Shown: positions 37,101 to 47,554 of the stretch, in pieces
How the letters are laid out: each line of letters begins with the position of its first letter
Position numbering within the stretch: the first letter of the stretch is position 1
Assembly (NCBI RefSeq): GCF_016545825.1
Contig: NC_052615.1
Location: 23,490,520-23,554,519, forward strand
Source of the DNA: Eucalyptus grandis
Lineage: Eukaryota; Streptophyta; Magnoliopsida; Myrtales; Myrtaceae
Length of the DNA stretch: 64,000 bases
Direction: 5' to 3'
Program-made: the position numbers and the translations under genes
The notes under the pieces: generated by a model
What the model was told of the DNA's origin: nothing
Database searches by the model: none
The model's input: the letters and a program-made list of their open reading frames with translations, nothing else

Positions 37101-40100
37101 GAAGGACACATTATCAAGAACTCGAAGTCTAAAATTACAACTGCAGTGAAACAGTTGAAAGCCCAGCATCGCCTTATTCTTAGTGGAACACCAATTCAGG
37201 TACAATATTATTGCAATATTCCTGAAAGAGAAATCTGAACTTCTTGTTTCCTGACAAATATTTGGTTTTATTTCTTTTGATGCAGAATAACATAATGGAT
37301 CTTTGGTCCCTTTTTGACTTCTTGATGCCAGGGTTTCTAGGAACAGAGAGACAAGTATGTATCCCGCTATTATGCATCACTATTTATGCTGAACTGTCAT
37401 GCATTATAGTTCGTCAGCTCAGTTCTAAAATGGGATCGTTTTGTTAGCATCAAGCTTTTTTGGCTTGCTTATCCAAGATCAATAAGCTGTCTGCTTGGAG
37501 CTGTAAGTAGTGAACACAAAAAGGCACAAGAAATCATATGAATACTCAATTTGAGAAATCATAGGAACACTCAATTATTGGAAGAACAGCCCCAACCAGT
37601 AATCAGCTCCATCTCAAATGAACAGATTCAAGCCCTGTCAAACACGCTTAAACGTTTTTTGCTTCTGGATGTGGATACCAAGCATGAGTGTGCTTAAAAT
37701 TGCTGGAATATTTTTTCACCATGACTTTACTTTTGATCCATCCTTCCGGGATAATTTGTTATGTTCTGGGAGTTAACTTTGACTTGCTGTTCAGTTTTGC
37801 TGCTAGCTGGTGCTGGTTCTTGTTTTACACTGTTATTGTCTGTGAAGAGAATGAGGTGTACTTTTTCTTTTCTGTATGTTGCATTGAGCAGCAAGACAGT
37901 CACCCTAAAGATTTTCCTGTATAAGAGGACAAGTCTTTTTTCTATATCTTGTACTAGTATAATCAGGGTATTGTGGTGCATAGTAAATTTCTTTGTCTAC
38001 CATGCTTTTTTGGCTGAAACTAAGCTTTGGATGGGCTTGATAAGTCCAGATGTTTTTTGCTTTCATTTCTACTGCCATATAATAGTGTAATGTGACTTGA
38101 ACAGTTTCAATCTACCTATGGCAAACCACTGTTGGCGGCTAGAGATTCAAAATGCTCAGCAAAGGATGCTGAAGCTGGAGTACTTGCTATGGAAGCCTTG
38201 CACAAGCAGGTCACTATTTTCTGTTCTTTCTAGGTGATTCTTTATAAATCAACATTCCGGTCTCAAGTTTCAAGTTTTTTCCTCATAGGTCATGCCTTTT
38301 CTGCTTCGTCGGACCAAAGATGAAGTATTGTCGGACTTACCGGAGAAAATTATTCAGGACAGATATTGTGACCTTAGCCTTGTTCAGTTAAAACTTTACG
38401 AGCAGTTTTCTGGTTCTCCTGTTAGACAAGAAATTTCAAGCATAGTGAAACTAAATGAGGCCGAAGATATGAAAGATGTAAAACCCGCTTCTTCTAAAGC
38501 ATCCACACATGTTTTCCAGGTGACAAAGCAAAATTCTCATTTGGTCCCTGCTACACCTCTCAATAAGCTTCTATAACCTCATATTTCCCCTATTTTTTGT
38601 ATCTCAGGCACTTCAATACTTGCTTAAACTCTGTAGTCATCCATTGCTTGTCACTGGGGAAAAGATTCCTGCCTCGCTGGAAAGCTGTCTGTCAGAACTG
38701 TTTCCTGGAATCTCAAACATTATTTCAGAACTTCATAATTTGCATCATTCTCCCAAATTAGTTGCTCTTCAGGAGATTCTTGAAGAATGTGGAATAGGCC
38801 TGGACACTTCATCTTCTGAGGGTTCTCTTCCTGTTGGGCAACATAGAGTTCTAATATTTGCTCAACATAAGGTAATCTCCTGTTTAACTGGTTATTCTAA
38901 AAAAAATCTCACCTTTTTCTGTTATGTCTGTTTGACAGAGGTACCTTTTGTAGGCCTTATTGGACATCATTGAAAGAGATTTGTTCCATACCCACATGAA
39001 GAAGTGAGTCTATTGTGTGTGTGTGTGCTCGCGTGCGCGTGTGTCAAGTGTGCACTCATTTTATCTTCCTCTCGGTCTATGCTCTAACATCCTATATCGT
39101 TTGATATCTTGTGGTAAAGCAGTGTTACATACTTAAGGTTGGATGGATCAGTAGAACCTGAGAAACGTTTTGACATTGTGAAGGCTTTCAATTCAGACCC
39201 TACTATAGATGCCCTGTTACTCACGACACATGGTACGTCATTTGTTCCTCTTTACTTGATTTTGCCAATGAATAATAATAGATTTGTAGCTCACAGGGGA
39301 ATGCCGTGGGCTTTGGTTTGAACCCAATACTATTCATTTGAAATAATGCTTCACATATGCTAACTCCAGAGTTCGTGTTGCAGTTGGTGGGCTTGGCTTG
39401 AATCTGACCTCTGCTGATACACTCATTTTTATGGAGCATGACTGGAATCCTATGCGAGATCATCAGGTAATTGGTCCTTCCAGCTTTTATGATTGCTTGT
39501 AGCTTTTAGTTAAGCTTATTAGCATCATTTAAATCAACCTATGAAAGCCAGTAGCAGATGTTGGAAGAAGAAATCGTCCTTCCCCAGCTCCTTGCTTATG
39601 GTCTTGTCTGTTAAGTGGAAATTTGTTAGGAAAAAAGAGTATTTCACATTATGGACTTATAAGTTATCTGTTCCATACACAAAATCGTATATTAGTTAAA
39701 TCCACAAAATAACTCTGAATAATTGAACTTTCAAACACTAGATCTAACAAGAACTCCAGATACTTCAAAAGTCAAAAGTCCTTGTCAAGTACAAAGGGCC
39801 AAAAAACAATTAAAAGCTTTTATCTCTTCCAACAAGCTCTCATTATGTATGTGCTCAAATTATTTTCAGGCTATGGATCGAGCACACAGATTAGGCCAGC
39901 GGAAAGTTGTCAATGTGCACCGCCTCATTATGCGAGGCACCTTGGAGGAGAAAGTCATGAGCCTTCAGAGATTCAAAGTGTCGGTTGCAAATGCCGTTAT
40001 TAATTCAGATAATGCTAGTCTGAAAACAATGAATACTGATCAACTGCTTGATCTATTTTCTTCAGCAGAAACTGGCAGAAAGGTAGTGGTGCCTGTTCCT

Positions 40101-40663
40101 TTTCAATTCTTATCATTCAGTGTGTCACAGTTCTTTGGTTGCATAGTCTGTTGTCATTGTTAGTGATACACTTTACTGCTACTGCTATCAACAATCTCTC
40201 TCAACTGTTGACGGTGTTGGGAGTCTGGACTTTTAGTGCTTGTAATTAGAGAATATATTATATGCGTGTATTAGTTTTTTCGCTCCTTTTATGCCATCCT
40301 AAATATTTACTTAAATTAAGTTTCGTGAGTTTCTTTTTCTTTCAGATCACTTCTTTTATTTCTTGTTATAATTTTGTCCTTTTTGAGGATAGGGAAATGG
40401 GTCAGGATTAAATGGATAGTGTAATTTCGGTATTCTTCTCCTTAATACTTCTTATCCTTGTAGTTAAATATTACTTAATATTTAATTTTCAGGGAGCTAT
40501 TGTATCAAGACGTGCAGATGGCAACATTGATGTTGACCCTAAGTTGATGGGCGCTGGGAAAGGTTTGAAAGCCATGCTTGGTGGATTGGGTGAGCTGTGG
40601 GATCAATCCCAATATGCCGAAGAATATAATTTGAACCAGTTTTTGGCAAGGCTTAACGGCTGA
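19136..40663 (+). CDS. BTAF1: TATA-binding-protein-associated factor BTAF1/MOT1 (Swi2/Snf2 ATPase; Arabidopsis RGD3 type), complete, 28 coding exons
   Basis: This nuclear ATPase removes or redistributes TBP on promoters. Exons: 19136-19184, 19293-19387, 20009-20223, 20391-20445, 23702-23783, 24922-25253, 25979-26078, 26156-26777, 27366-27498, 27616-27684, 27980-28191, 29422-29662, 30153-30326, 31607-32029, 32207-32650, 33229-33348, 33437-33904, 34163-34701, 36707-37199, 37286-37354, 38105-38209, 38289-38519, 38608-38871, 38954-39003, 39123-39232, 39384-39466, 39870-40082, 40493-40663. All phases close and all introns are GT-AG, giving 2053 aa, as expected for plant MOT1. The N-terminus reads [16 protein letters not shown]. 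Residues 1 to about 1450 are HEAT-type helical repeats, with a basic patch EIKRPKIEV in exon 8. The ATPase core starts in exon 19: Walker A DDMGLGKT (Lys about 1487), DEGH box (about 1589-1592), LILSGTPIQ, then [15 protein letters not shown] and [12 protein letters not shown] (motifs V and VI). It ends FLARLNG. No lesion was seen. Confidence 0.96.
21250..21640. mobile_element. Fold-back MITE in BTAF1 intron 4
   Basis: The left arm (aaggtctttgaactttggcc then caatgtggtcc) is mirrored by the right arm (ggaccacattgcacattggg then ccaaggttgaaggatt). Internal phrases such as tggtccatgaac repeat in both orientations. Its sequence resembles the element at 17.2-17.56 kb, so it belongs to a family with at least two copies here. 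The target duplication is not clear. Confidence 0.65.
22722..23110 (-). mobile_element. 3' fragment of an RTE-clade LINE in BTAF1 intron 4
   Basis: On the minus strand the segment ends ccgatccactcagtgggata then aggcttgctttgttgttgttg, the (TTG)n tail typical of plant RTE retrotransposons. Upstream, translations in broken frames keep fragments of the reverse-transcriptase polyprotein C-terminus: [11 protein letters not shown] and, further on, [10 protein letters not shown] (family pattern RLRWFGHV...ETIRKDM). It is truncated and frame-broken, so inactive. Confidence 0.7.
25652..25836 (+). mobile_element. Au-type SINE in BTAF1 intron 6
   Basis: The tRNA-derived head has an A-box-like tagagcaatggtaaag and a B-box-like gggtttgagt at about 25,703-25,712. 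The body reads ggtcatgggtttgagttgca then gaaacagcatcctgcaaaaa, and the tail is ggagctttgtgtattggctg then ccctttt. These are the hallmarks of the Au SINE family found across flowering plants. It is in the same orientation as the gene, and diverged. Confidence 0.8.
28692..29059. mobile_element. Fold-back MITE with 9-bp target duplication (Mutator-like) in BTAF1 intron 11
   Basis: The left arm carries repeated units of the kind ...accctaaacta...gatacatttgccctaaac; the right arm carries the same units inverted (gtttagggtaaatgtgtca, two clear copies). The outer ends GGGTAAAGGC and GCTTTTTCCC are weakly inverted. Flanking 9-mers tgtattttt (28,683-28,691) and tatattttt (29,060-29,068) agree at 8 of 9 positions, the duplication size of Mutator-like elements. 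It has no coding capacity. Confidence 0.7.
31068..31121. repeat. (CA)n microsatellite within a 54-nt alternating purine-pyrimidine tract
   Basis: In BTAF1 intron 13 the run tgcgtgtatgcatgcgcgca followed by (CA)n alternates purine and pyrimidine without interruption for about 54 nt. Such tracts can adopt Z-DNA under negative supercoiling. Confidence 0.85.
32055..32111. repeat. (CT)n followed by GT/GC alternating tract
   Basis: In BTAF1 intron 14 a CT run (about 32,055-32,072) leads into a 36-nt strictly alternating tract, gcatgtgtgtgtgtgcgtgt then gcgtgcgcgcgcatac, at 32,076-32,111. It is very close downstream of exon 14 (end 32,029). Confidence 0.85.
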
Positions 40664-41010
40664 GTCCAAGCTTGAAGCGATGTACAGGTTGTATATCTCA
40701 GGATGAAATAGGGTCAAAATTTTGGCGTTATAGTTGTAGGTTCTCTTTTCTGTCTTTACTTTTTTATTACCTTTCTCAAATGGCCCTCCTTTCTAATGAG
40801 TCCTGCCATGTTTGCTTCCTCCATTTCTTTTTCCTCCCGTATGTGCTTTTTTGTCTTCTATGGGGGGTTGTGCAGAGAAGATGGATTGGGATCGTTAGTG
40901 CAGGAGTCCGGCATGTGGAAGAGTTAAGAATATTGAGTGAGTTGGTGTTGGAAAGGATTACAGAAGTGTAAATTGTAGACAGATGTATAGACATTTGGCT
41001 TCATTGACTT
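40664..41010 (+). other. BTAF1 3' UTR and polyadenylation region
   Basis: Sequence after the stop codon, ending near gacttaataagagttatt at about 41,006-41,024. AATAAG is a near-match to the plant polyadenylation signal, so a UTR of about 350 nt is plausible. It holds no other gene. Confidence 0.4.
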
Positions 41011-41951
41011 AATAAGAGTTATTACTTTTGGTCCAATGAGGAAATTTTGGACACTAGAACACATCCTTAACAATTTCTCGGTAACATGCTCTGTTTTTTT
41101 TTTTTTTTTCCTTTTCTGGATACTAAATCTTGATAATGTACTTCAAACTGTTTAACAGTGCTAAGACATGATATCTCTAGCCTTGGTTATACCAAGTTGC
41201 TTTTGGTTGAGCTTTACTGTTGGTTGGTAAACCAGGGGCATCGTTGATTTGTTTGCTCTTGGTCCAGGTATGCCGGCTACATTTACAAAAAAGCATGTTT
41301 GATCTTCTACTTTACATAGAGTTTTCTTATATTTTAGTAGAGACGCGCCATCATCTTGCCACTAGAACAAGCGGACTTAAAAATTTACAGGTTCCACTCC
41401 AGCAGGGACTTTCCAGTGGGAAAATTCTGGCAAGTGCGAGAGCATACTGACATCTTTAGATGTACTTGTAGCCACTTGCAGCTTGCTCAAGATGGCGGTT
41501 GATGCCTTGATGGCTCAACTGCAGAATGGATCTTTGACGTGAGTTCTCTTTCTTTGATTCTTGCTGGATGAACAGGTCCTCCTTGGTCTTCGCTGTAGAT
41601 AAGCTTATATAATGAAATCATGTTGGTCGAACGGGTATTGTCAGCCTTTGTGACAGTGCTAATATGAATCGTGTCAATTGTTTGTCATATTGTAGTTCTT
41701 GATCAACGTGTTGATATATTATACAGTAGGGGAAATTGCATGTGGTGGTTCTGGTGCTTGTATCGCCTTCAATATGCACATAGGGTTTTCCATTTTGCTT
41801 TGCCTCAGTGGTAATTTGAGGCGTATTCCATCCTTGGATGTTCGAATATGTGAATAGGGTTAATGGAATTTTTCAAAAATCAGTTGTTCCTTTTCTTTAG
41901 CCGGAACAGATGGTGCGCAACTTATGGGTGTAGTACGATCTCACTAGATAC
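41011..41951. other. Intergenic DNA, nothing recognised
   Basis: Unique-looking AT-rich DNA between BTAF1 and the first Harbinger-like element; only short ORFs without family features. Confidence 0.4.
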
Positions 41952-41954
41952 TGA

Positions 41955-43405
41955 AGTCCCGTTCGTTTCGCGGAAAATGATCCATTTTCGGAAAATATTT
42001 TCAGAAGTCATTTTCCAAGGAAAATGACAATATATTTTGGTGTTAATTAAAACTTGAAAATGTTTTGAAAAAATGTTTTCCGGTGTTTGGTAAGGAAAAT
42101 ATTTTCTAACCCTTTTGCTTGGGAATAGTTTAACATGGCCGGTGACAAGAAGTCATAGGCCTTCGATACAGTTTTGGCGCTCGATGACAAAAGCTTCGTG
42201 TGGCAAACATTGCATTCTATAATCCCGTTCTTCATTGATCTGCCCCTAAAATCTCACGATCTCACCAGATGTATCTACAGGTAAACCACAAAATCAGCAC
42301 AAAACCAAGTAGAGGATTGATTCAATAGAAGCATTTCTACAAGACTTACATTTCAGGTCAAAAACATGATCTTCATTGCCTTAATCAATGCTAGAAGCTC
42401 GCAAGACAAAAATCTGGACTCATTGCCCAAATGCAAGGAAAATCAACAGAACACAATTGTAAGACTTCTCTCATTCATTAGGATCAGCAACTCAATTCAA
42501 TTCTCCATTGATGTCAGAAACTCAAATCCGAATGCCATCGTTACGACCAGACTCCCACCAGATCTCGCCTTTAACACAACACCACGCGAACCCACCTCAT
42601 TTTTCTCGAATACAACTTTAGAAAATCCAAAATTGATGCGATCTCAATGAAACCCAGATCGTGGACCGTAGATCTCATCAGCGGGAAATCAAATTCAAGC
42701 GTTCGCCCGATGAGACAGTCGTAACCGAATTGTGAACGGGAGCGAAAACGTCGCCCCTGGATCAATGGGAGCGAGCTGCGAAACAAAGACTCACTAGAAC
42801 GCGCATGCCTTGGGATTGTCCCCCGCCGGTAGCGAATTCACACATCGGTAGCGAAGAGGAAGCAAGGCACGTCGTGGAGATCGAGCACCACTGGACGAGG
42901 GGGACGCTCCGCTGCGGCTAATCGTTGGCGTCGAAGGAGGAGGAGGAGGACGAGATAGAAAACCCAGGGCTTCGCGAGGGCAGAGATCCAACACCATCGG
43001 CCCTGCCGCTGCTAATCGTCGGCGGCGAAGGAGGAGGAGGACGAGATTAGAAACCCAGATCTTCGTGAGGGCAGAGATCCAGCACCACTGGATGAGGGGA
43101 TGCTCCGCCGCTGCTGATCATCGGTTGAAGGAGGAGGAGGATGAGATCGGAAACCCTAGGTTTCGTGAGAGAGGAGGCACAAATGGCAGATGAGTGAAGC
43201 GCAACAGAATCGTGCGAGAGCGCACGTACGGATGGGAAAATGATTTCCTCTTTTGAAAAGAGGAAATCATTTTCCACAATTTGGTGGGAAGATTTTCCAT
43301 TGACCAGAAAATATTTTCCTTGACCAGTTATTTTCCGCCATCCGAACACTGGAAATTCTGGAAAATGTTTTCCCGGAAGTTATTTTCCGTGAAACGAACG
43401 GACAG
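41955..43405. mobile_element. PIF/Harbinger-like non-autonomous element with TGA duplication
   Basis: The termini CCCGTTCGTTTCGCGGAAAA and (reverse complement) GTCCGTTCGTTTCACGGAAA are long inverted repeats, with further inverted phrases around aaatattttc and attttccaag. The flanking trinucleotide is tga on both sides (41,952-41,954 and 43,406-43,408). Three-base duplications with GG(G/C)-type termini fit PIF/Harbinger (Tourist-like) elements, though the usual target is TWA. The interior has no transposase. It carries GC-rich tandem repeats at about 42,878-43,160. A second member with the same termini lies at 50,469-51,461. Confidence 0.7.
42878..43160. repeat. Three imperfect GC-rich tandem repeats of about 100 bp
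   Basis: Units begin at about 42,870 (gatcgagcaccactggacga), 42,976 (gatccaacaccatcggccct) and 43,075 (gatccagcaccactggatga). Each contains a GGAGGAGGAGGA stretch and an aacccag or aaccctagg phrase. They sit in the centre of the Harbinger-like element and contrast sharply with its AT-rich arms. Confidence 0.7.
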
Positions 43406-43408
43406 TGA

Positions 43409-45267
43409 AGTTTGATATCTAATTATATTCGGTGGATGGTATACATGAATCTATGGAGATTAGTTGAGCAGGATGTTGAGATATCCATTTTATTCCCGAC
43501 TAAAGGCGGAACGATATCTCACTGTCCAGTACGACATGAGTTTTCTTGAAGGCGGGGAGCGGCGGGCCTAGCGGCTGGTGGTTATTGCTGGTTGAATCTC
43601 GTTTTGGCCTTGGAGGTTCGGTCTTCGACTGCTGCGCTGAAATGTCATTTGGAACTAAAGTAACCGTTCACTTGATTCAGATGCCAATCTGTAATTTAGC
43701 TCCTGATTGACCTTTAAACAATAAATCAATCGGCGGCACTTGTTGAGCACTTATTTTCTTTTTCATTTTTGTGGGCAAAACTACATTTGACAATTGGTTG
43801 ACCACTAAAACTTTCAAATGACTTTTCCGGGTTCGTTGAACGATAAAAGAAGCACGAAGCAGTACGCTGTCATCCGTTGAATGAGTGCAGTGATAATGGT
43901 AATTCAGAGTCAACAAATGGAGAAAATGGTCACAGACAGAAGCGAAAACAGTAAGTAAAAATTAAAAAATTAATATTTTTAGTGTTCATAAAAAGGAGCC
44001 AAACCTAATCGGGAAATAAGTTAAGCGGGATGAATGAAATAATAATGAACTAATAAATTGATTCAACTATTTAACAGAAATAAAACTAATAACAAATCGA
44101 TGAACTAGAAAGTAAGAAAAGATTGGAGCTATAAGTGATTTGATGTCGATATATTACTCTTAGAAAATTTCGACGAATTTGGGACACGGTCTATAAGTTG
44201 GATAAAAAAAAGTTGGATGCCTTTGATATTTACTATGGGCAAAAGAATGATGAGATTGGTGGAACTGAATGATGAGATTGGTGGACCTGATTTTCCCAGC
44301 ATATTTTGCTACCAGAGCAAAATTCATAATTTTCTTGACAAGACAATACGCAATTAATCGAATAGATTCTAAGAATTTTGGGTCATTCTTGACACATAAC
44401 ACCTCAATCGGAGAAATAAGTAGTTTTTTTTTTTATTGTCAAAAGATAATTATATTTATTGCTCAAAAGAATACTTAAGAAATATATAATTATCATGATA
44501 AAACAAACCAAAATAGAGCAATAATATTGAAAAGTAAAGCTAAGTCCAAAAAACAATGAGTATTAATGGAGCACCAGCAAGATTAAGCATACACTCGTTG
44601 TAAAGATCTATCAAGCAAAATTATTCAACGGTCATTGGATCTCGTATCTTCATTGATGAACACATGTCGGGAATTCTTTCTGGTGCACGTCTAGGTTTCA
44701 TTTTCTCTATACCATCGTTATATAGTGACAATCAAAATAAGTTGAATAAATACAAATCTAACATGTGAATGTACAAATTCTTGTGATTTAATGAGACAGC
44801 AAAGCTTTTGCGATCATCATTGAAGTTGGAGGTAAAAAATCTGTACATGAACAAAGTAGAGGGGTATCAAATCCCCAAAAACATATTTATTAAACTCCTC
44901 AATCTAGATCTGAAATAAATTGAGAAAGGATAGCACCTAAATCTAGAACTAAATTAACAGAATTCAAACTCTCATTGAGAAACTAGATTGAAGAAGAGAG
45001 CTCCCAAATTTAAATTGGGAGTGAAGAAAAAGCAAGAAAGAACAATAAAATGCAAACTAAATCAACAAAAGAGGGAGGGGAGGGTGAGGCTAGCTCAAAT
45101 CCTTCCTCATGGCTGAAGTTCGAAGAAGATGATGTAGAGAAAACAGAGAAGGAGAGAGAAGACTTTTTGGCTCCCGATAGAGAAATAAGTAGGTTTATGA
45201 AGTACAATTATATGGAAAAGGATTCTTAAAATGGATAACAACACCATGAACAACACGATGATTATAA
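43409..45267. other. Intergenic DNA, nothing firmly recognised
   Basis: AT-rich, no gene or clear terminal repeats. Probably old repeat debris. Confidence 0.35.
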
Positions 45268-45672
45268 AAAAAGTCATAAACTTATTGAATGAATGCTAAT
45301 TCAATTTTAAACTTTCTAATTTGGTCAATTTAACTTTGAAGATTTTAACAATTTGCCAATAATCCTTCTAGCCTATTTTGATTGAAAATCACTAATATGG
45401 ATGCTATACGGTTGGCACTGATGTCGATAATTGTTGCAATTTTTTTTTTTAAATTCCAAATTTCTTTCTTTCTTCCTTTCAAAAAAATTTAAATAGATGT
45501 AAAAATTGTCCATGTCAATATCAGTTATGCCACAAAAGATGGCTGGTATTTACATTAGTAATTTTTCAACAAAAATTGATCGAAATAATTACATTGATAA
45601 AATTAAAAAAATTTAGGACTTAATTGGCATGTGCACAATAGATTTATGAATTTTTTTTTTGTTAATAACAAT
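45268..45672. mobile_element. Short degenerate relative of the 47.7 kb Mutator-like element
   Basis: The left end (aactttctaatttggtcaat then ttaac) and the right end (ttaggacttaattggcatgt then gcacaatagattta) repeat the phrases of the 47,741-48,892 element, including a degraded version of the sub-terminal tgtccatgtcaatatcag. It lacks that element's GC-rich core. Target duplication not resolved. Confidence 0.5.
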
Positions 45673-45966
45673 CAAGTGATTTTTCATATGTGACCTCATC
45701 TTACAATGAGTGCTTCTTGAGGGCACTCTAAATAAGCACTCTAAATTGAGTAAATTGAGAAAGAAGTACAATCAAAGTGCCAAAATTTAGCATGAAGTGA
45801 CACTTAAGTGCTAAAAATTAGGAAAGTAACACTTAAGTGTTATTTTTTTTTTAAAGTAGGACACTTAAGAGTGTGCATTGTAACGCTTCTTAGCCGAGGA
45901 ACAGTTTCTTTTCAGAAATAGTTCTTTTCTATTTTTACTTCGGGAAACAATTTTTAAGTAAACTAA

Positions 45967-46562
45967 GGTGTTTGGTAACTACACAAAATTTCTATTCTAA
46001 TAACTGAAATGTGTTTCGTACAATTTTTATTTTTTATATTTATTTATTTTTTTTATTCTTGTTCATGGACCGCCGATCGCTACTTGCCGTCGCCTATCGC
46101 CTGTCGCCCATTGCCCGTCGTCGCCACTCGCCGCCACAGGACTGCCGGTGGGTGGTGACGATGGGCGGCTGGCGGCAACAACGGTGGTTAGTGGCAGTCA
46201 TCGGAGGTTGGGGGTGGCCAGTGGGGTGTGGGTGGCGGCGATCAAAATGGTGGTGGCACCCACCAATGGGGCGACAATCGGCAACGGTGGTGGTCGGCCG
46301 ACGATGGTTGCAGCCCCGGCTAAAGGTGGCCGACGGTTGGCAAGCGGCCACCCAAGGTCGCATCAAGTAAGAACAAAAAAGAAAAAAAAATTGGCTTATT
46401 TCTAGAAATTGTTCTCGAGAACAAGAAGTTTTTTTTTTTCTTGTTTCTGTTTCAAATCTGATCCCGGAAGCAAAAGTTTTACCAAACAGACTTCTATTCT
46501 TTTTGTTCCAGGAAACAAAAGAACATAAATTGGGAAAAACAGAAACGTTACCATGCAGGCCC
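45967..46562. mobile_element. Harbinger-like element with TAA duplication and GC-rich core
   Basis: The right terminus, reverse complemented, reads GGGCCTGCATGGTAACG and the left reads GGTGTTTGGTAACT. The flanks are taa on both sides (45,964-45,966 and 46,563-46,565). The AT-rich arms mention gggaaacaa and caggaaacaaaag phrases in opposite orientation. The centre (about 46,060-46,360) is GC-rich simple-sequence-like DNA with overlapping ORFs on both strands that look like composition artefacts. It is related to the element at 59,827-60,727. The left end may be rearranged. Confidence 0.5.
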
Positions 46563-46565
46563 TAA

Positions 46566-47554
46566 AAGGCCTGAAAAGATTCCAACTCAATAACTTCTAC
46601 TTTGATATCATGTAAAATTTTATAAGATCACTATCAATTGTTTTTAAATTTTACACTTGTAAATGAAATCCTAATTTAATAATCAAATATTCTAACAGTT
46701 GAGTTGAGTGAAATTACATTTAGAATTGTTCTTAAGCAAGACGAAGAATGACGAGTTCGTAGCGTTTTGGATTGGCAAACGAGAAAAAGTCATGTTTTCA
46801 AGTCTATTCGAGATCATTTTCGAAAAATGACAATTCTAAAGGCTCGATGGGCCGACCGCCAAAAATTTGTTGGGTTAATGAGTCCCTAGAAACAAGCACA
46901 AAAATGTCATACCTGCTAATTTGGGAAAGTATTAATTAGATAAATACAGAATGAATTTGTTAGGGGACTCGAACCTCGTACCAAGTCGCAGGAAACATCA
47001 ATAGCTAGAGGTCTGAAACCATCCTCGATCTCTAGCTTTTGAAGCTCTAACGGGTCTAGCCTTTTCCTAATTGATACTTGCGGCCAATGTTTGGGGATAG
47101 CGGAATGGGGTTTTTTGAGTTTCTTTTTATTATTTGTGCAATATGGCACTTAAATATTTTTCCCAATGCAATCGGATTTTTGAATTGTATATTTATTTGT
47201 TATGGTTGGTTTTTCGGTCAAAAAAATAACAAAAATGTGACGCGACTATAAATTGATCGTTAATTGCCTCAGTGGTAGCCACGTGACTATGACATTTTAA
47301 AAGATTGAAAATATATACATTCAGTTAATGTTTTATGAAAAGAAGAATTATGAAAAAAAAAAGAGATAAGAAAGAAACTTCAACTTGCCCTTGCGACGAT
47401 GGCGGCACCGCCCAACCGCCAATGAGGGTGGTGAGACCATGGCCAAACTCGGTGACGGTGCTCGATGCCAGAGCTTCAACATTGCGTCATAGAGCTTCTT
47501 TAAGCAAGGATCACGTCTGTGGGATGAGGTGGGAATAGATGTGGGGGAGTGACT
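46566..47554. other. Intergenic DNA with a small GC-rich island
   Basis: Mostly AT-rich. A GC-rich piece at about 47,380-47,540 resembles the cores of the nearby DNA elements and is probably a fragment of one, truncated where the LTR begins. Confidence 0.35.

Noticed and set aside
46094..46405. Possible repeat-rich protein gene or array of direct repeats
   Set aside because: The GC-rich words are imperfect and irregular, inside a transposon; there is no regular spacer-repeat pattern, and CRISPR is not expected in plant DNA.
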